From Lachnospiraceae bacterium (GTDB lineage: Bacteria; Bacillota; Clostridia; Lachnospirales; Lachnospiraceae): DNA of 6,611 nt. The stretch lies in NCBI GenBank assembly GCA_009787745.1, contig WQST01000062.1, forward strand, positions 4,651 to 11,261. Reading direction: 5' to 3'. Made by a program: the position numbers and the translations under genes. Below, in pieces: positions 5,270 to 6,611 of the stretch (within the stretch, counting starts at the first letter, position 1; the number at the start of each line of letters is the position of its first letter). The notes beneath the pieces are model-generated. The model searched no databases. It was not told the origin of the DNA and worked only from the letters and a program-made list of their open reading frames with translations.

Positions 5270-6328
5270 ATGAAAAATATCGCAACTATGGCTCTTAGAC
5301 AGGGAATGATAATTGCTTATGATATATTTAATTATCAAAACGAGATGATTATTGCCGCAGGTACTACGGTTGATGCCAATGTTATTAAAAAGCTAAATTT
5401 TTATTCCGTGATGGCTCTGACCATCATGGAAGAGGTCGATTTTGCCACGACATATTATGAGAAAACGCGGCTAAGCCAAGGGTTTATCCGCTTCAATGAA
5501 GTATATAACCGAATCATGATAGCCTACAAACAAAAAATGCACAATTTCATCCAAAATAATACCCCTATTTCGATCGGTATGCTGATGCAGTTTTATCAGG
5601 AACTTACCGAACATGTGCCGAATAAAAACCATATTCTTGATTATCTTTATAATATGCAGGCAAGCGAGGACGACCTTACACATGTTCATTGCCTTAATTC
5701 CGCGTTAATCGCGGGCGTTTTCGCATCGTGGCTCGATATGTCGCCGATTGAGACCAATACCCTTGTCCAATGCGGTTTCCTTTATGATATCGGCAAGTTA
5801 AAGCTTCCTTACGCGCTTATTTGGAAACCTGAGAAACTGACCGATGTTGAGTTTATGAAAATCAGGACGCATACGATGATTGGGTTCGATTTATTAAAGG
5901 ATATGCAACTTAGCGAACATATTATCAAAGCTACGCTGCAACACCATGAACGCTGTGACGGAACCGGTTATCCGTCGAAATTAAAAGGCAGCCAAATTAA
6001 TAAATACGCGAAATTAATCGCGGTTATCGATGCCTATGAAGCAATGACTTCGGCGCGGATGTACAGGCAATCCAAGCATCCCTTCCATGTTATCGCCAGT
6101 TTCGAGGAAATGGGTTTTTATAAATTCGACGAAGTGATTATCCGCCCGATTTGTTTTAATATTGCGAAGAACATGGTCGGCAATTCGGTTCTTTTAAGCA
6201 ATGGGCAAAATTGTGAGATTATTAAGATAAAAGACGACCCGATTTCAAGACCGATTGTTAAAAATCCCGAAGGGTTGTTTCTTGATTTGAGTATTAATGA
6301 GCATTTAGATATTCAGAGTATTGTGTAA
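5270..6328 (+). CDS. HD-GYP domain protein, variant YD dyad (possible c-di-GMP phosphodiesterase)
   Basis: A 352-residue cytoplasmic protein. Residues about 1-120 are an N-terminal region containing GMIIAYDIFN and AAGTTVD, the beta-rich input segment often seen before HD-GYP domains in Clostridia. Residues about 130-300 are the HD-GYP domain, which in active members hydrolyses cyclic di-GMP at a bi- or trinuclear metal site. Visible signature residues are H140 and N143 (HxxN), D173 and K176 in LYDIGK, H201, H225-H226-E227, G233-Y234-P235, and D254 with AMTS. The HD histidine is tyrosine (Y172, codon TAT at 5783-5785). Residues about 305-340 form a small beta-rich C-terminal piece. Losing one metal ligand may reduce or alter catalysis, or the protein may act as a sensor. 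It is a single gene, divergent from the ytfI operon and converging on a PBP gene 25 bp away. The family is firm; the activity is uncertain. Confidence 0.93.
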   Translation: MKNIATMALRQGMIIAYDIFNYQNEMIIAAGTTVDANVIKKLNFYSVMALTIMEEVDFATTYYEKTRLSQGFIRFNEVYNRIMIAYKQKMHNFIQNNTPISIGMLMQFYQELTEHVPNKNHILDYLYNMQASEDDLTHVHCLNSALIAGVFASWLDMSPIETNTLVQCGFLYDIGKLKLPYALIWKPEKLTDVEFMKIRTHTMIGFDLLKDMQLSEHIIKATLQHHERCDGTGYPSKLKGSQINKYAKLIAVIDAYEAMTSARMYRQSKHPFHVIASFEEMGFYKFDEVIIRPICFNIAKNMVGNSVLLSNGQNCEIIKIKDDPISRPIVKNPEGLFLDLSINEHLDIQSIV

Positions 6329-6353
6329 AACCCTTGATGCCGCCCTAATGTGT

Positions 6354-6611
6354 TCACCGGAAATACGCATCAAATATCCGCTTCGCAATGGGAACGGCGT
6401 AATCTCCGCCCGAGCCTGCGCCTTCGATGATTACCGTTACGCATACTTGCGGATCCTCCGCAGGGGCATATCCTGTAAACCAAGCGTGACTCTCCCCTTT
6501 AACTAATCCGAACTCGGCGGAGCCGGTCTTTCCGGCGGCAGTGTAATCGGCTTCTAAAAGCCTTGTCGCCGTGCCGACCAATACCACACTCTCCATCAAT
6601 TCCTGCAAAAT
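6354..6611 (-). CDS. Class B penicillin-binding protein, C-terminal end (runs off right edge)
   Basis: The last 85 codons of a transpeptidase gene entering from the right edge, ending in TGA at 6354-6356. The visible chain has the active-site KTG box in YTAAGKTGSAEF (K28-T29-G30 of the visible part), then HAWFTGYAPAEDPQVCVTVIIEG and GGDYAVPIAKRIFDAYFR. This is the C-terminus of the penicillin-binding transpeptidase domain, which cross-links peptidoglycan outside the membrane. The layout fits class B PBPs of the PBP2/PbpA type that accompany RodA/FtsW/SpoVE glycosyltransferases in Clostridia, but the N-terminus and the SxxK and SxN motifs lie outside, so the subclass and gene name cannot be fixed. 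No terminator hairpin is visible in the 25 bp to the convergent HD-GYP gene. Confidence 0.9.
   Translation of the reverse strand: MLQELMESVVLVGTATRLLEADYTAAGKTGSAEFGLVKGESHAWFTGYAPAEDPQVCVTVIIEGAGSGGDYAVPIAKRIFDAYFR

Noticed and set aside
5471..5689. Minus-strand open frame inside the HD-GYP gene
   Set aside because: It lies entirely opposite a confident coding region, with no domain.
6448..6462. Perfect TGCGGA/TCCGCA palindrome
   Set aside because: It is inside conserved PBP codons, has no T-run on either strand, and six base pairs is within chance for coding DNA.
6321..6506. Plus-strand open frame after the HD-GYP gene
   Set aside because: It is opposite the conserved PBP transpeptidase end and has no ribosome site.

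Overview
The window looks like a chromosomal segment of a low-to-moderate GC Firmicute, most likely a spore-lineage Clostridia member close to Lachnospiraceae. That placement is inference, from the gene families (YloU/Asp23, FakA/YloV, zinc-type L28, GerW/YtfJ, YtfI/DUF2953, and a 109-residue protein of a type I associate with Lachnospiraceae), strong AGGAGG-type ribosome sites and AT-rich promoters. I see no mobile element, CRISPR array, tRNA or rRNA. This is a housekeeping region.

Left block, minus strand (1-2173): an Asp23/YloU-family gene, then fakA (fatty acid kinase, DAK2 type), then the first 42 codons of a lipoprotein that runs off the left edge. The spacing is tight with no terminator, so they look like one operon read leftward. 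It starts from an AT-rich divergent promoter region (2174-2396) that also drives rpmB rightward. This keeps the familiar rpmB/yloU/yloV neighbourhood but with rpmB turned round. A strong hairpin lies at the predicted 5' end of the yloU mRNA. The ribosome site of fakA is fused to the stop codon of yloU, and fakA's likely start is a GTG at 1800, inside the longest open frame.

Middle block, minus strand (2640-5148), five genes read leftward: a 109-residue protein of unknown function, ytfI (membrane-anchored DUF2953), gerW/ytfJ (spore-germination family), a 51-codon two-helix membrane protein, and a coiled-coil protein ending in a J domain with an intact HPD motif. The first two genes overlap by 4 bp. 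The operon probably starts from a promoter so close to the first ATG that its mRNA would be nearly leaderless. It ends at a bidirectional terminator (2598-2631) shared with the convergent rpmB.

Right block (5270-6611): a plus-strand HD-GYP protein, possibly a cyclic-di-GMP phosphodiesterase, in which the histidine of the HD dyad is tyrosine while the other signature residues remain. It converges on the C-terminal end of a class B penicillin-binding protein (KTG motif) that enters from the right edge.

Functionally the window mixes membrane-lipid precursor supply (fakA), envelope or sporulation functions (yloU, ytfI, gerW, the PBP), translation (rpmB) and signalling (HD-GYP). Nothing here amounts to a clear new defence or metabolic system. 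The parts most worth a second look are the J-domain/coiled-coil protein with the small membrane gene beside it, the HD-to-YD change, and the promoter and hairpin arrangements.
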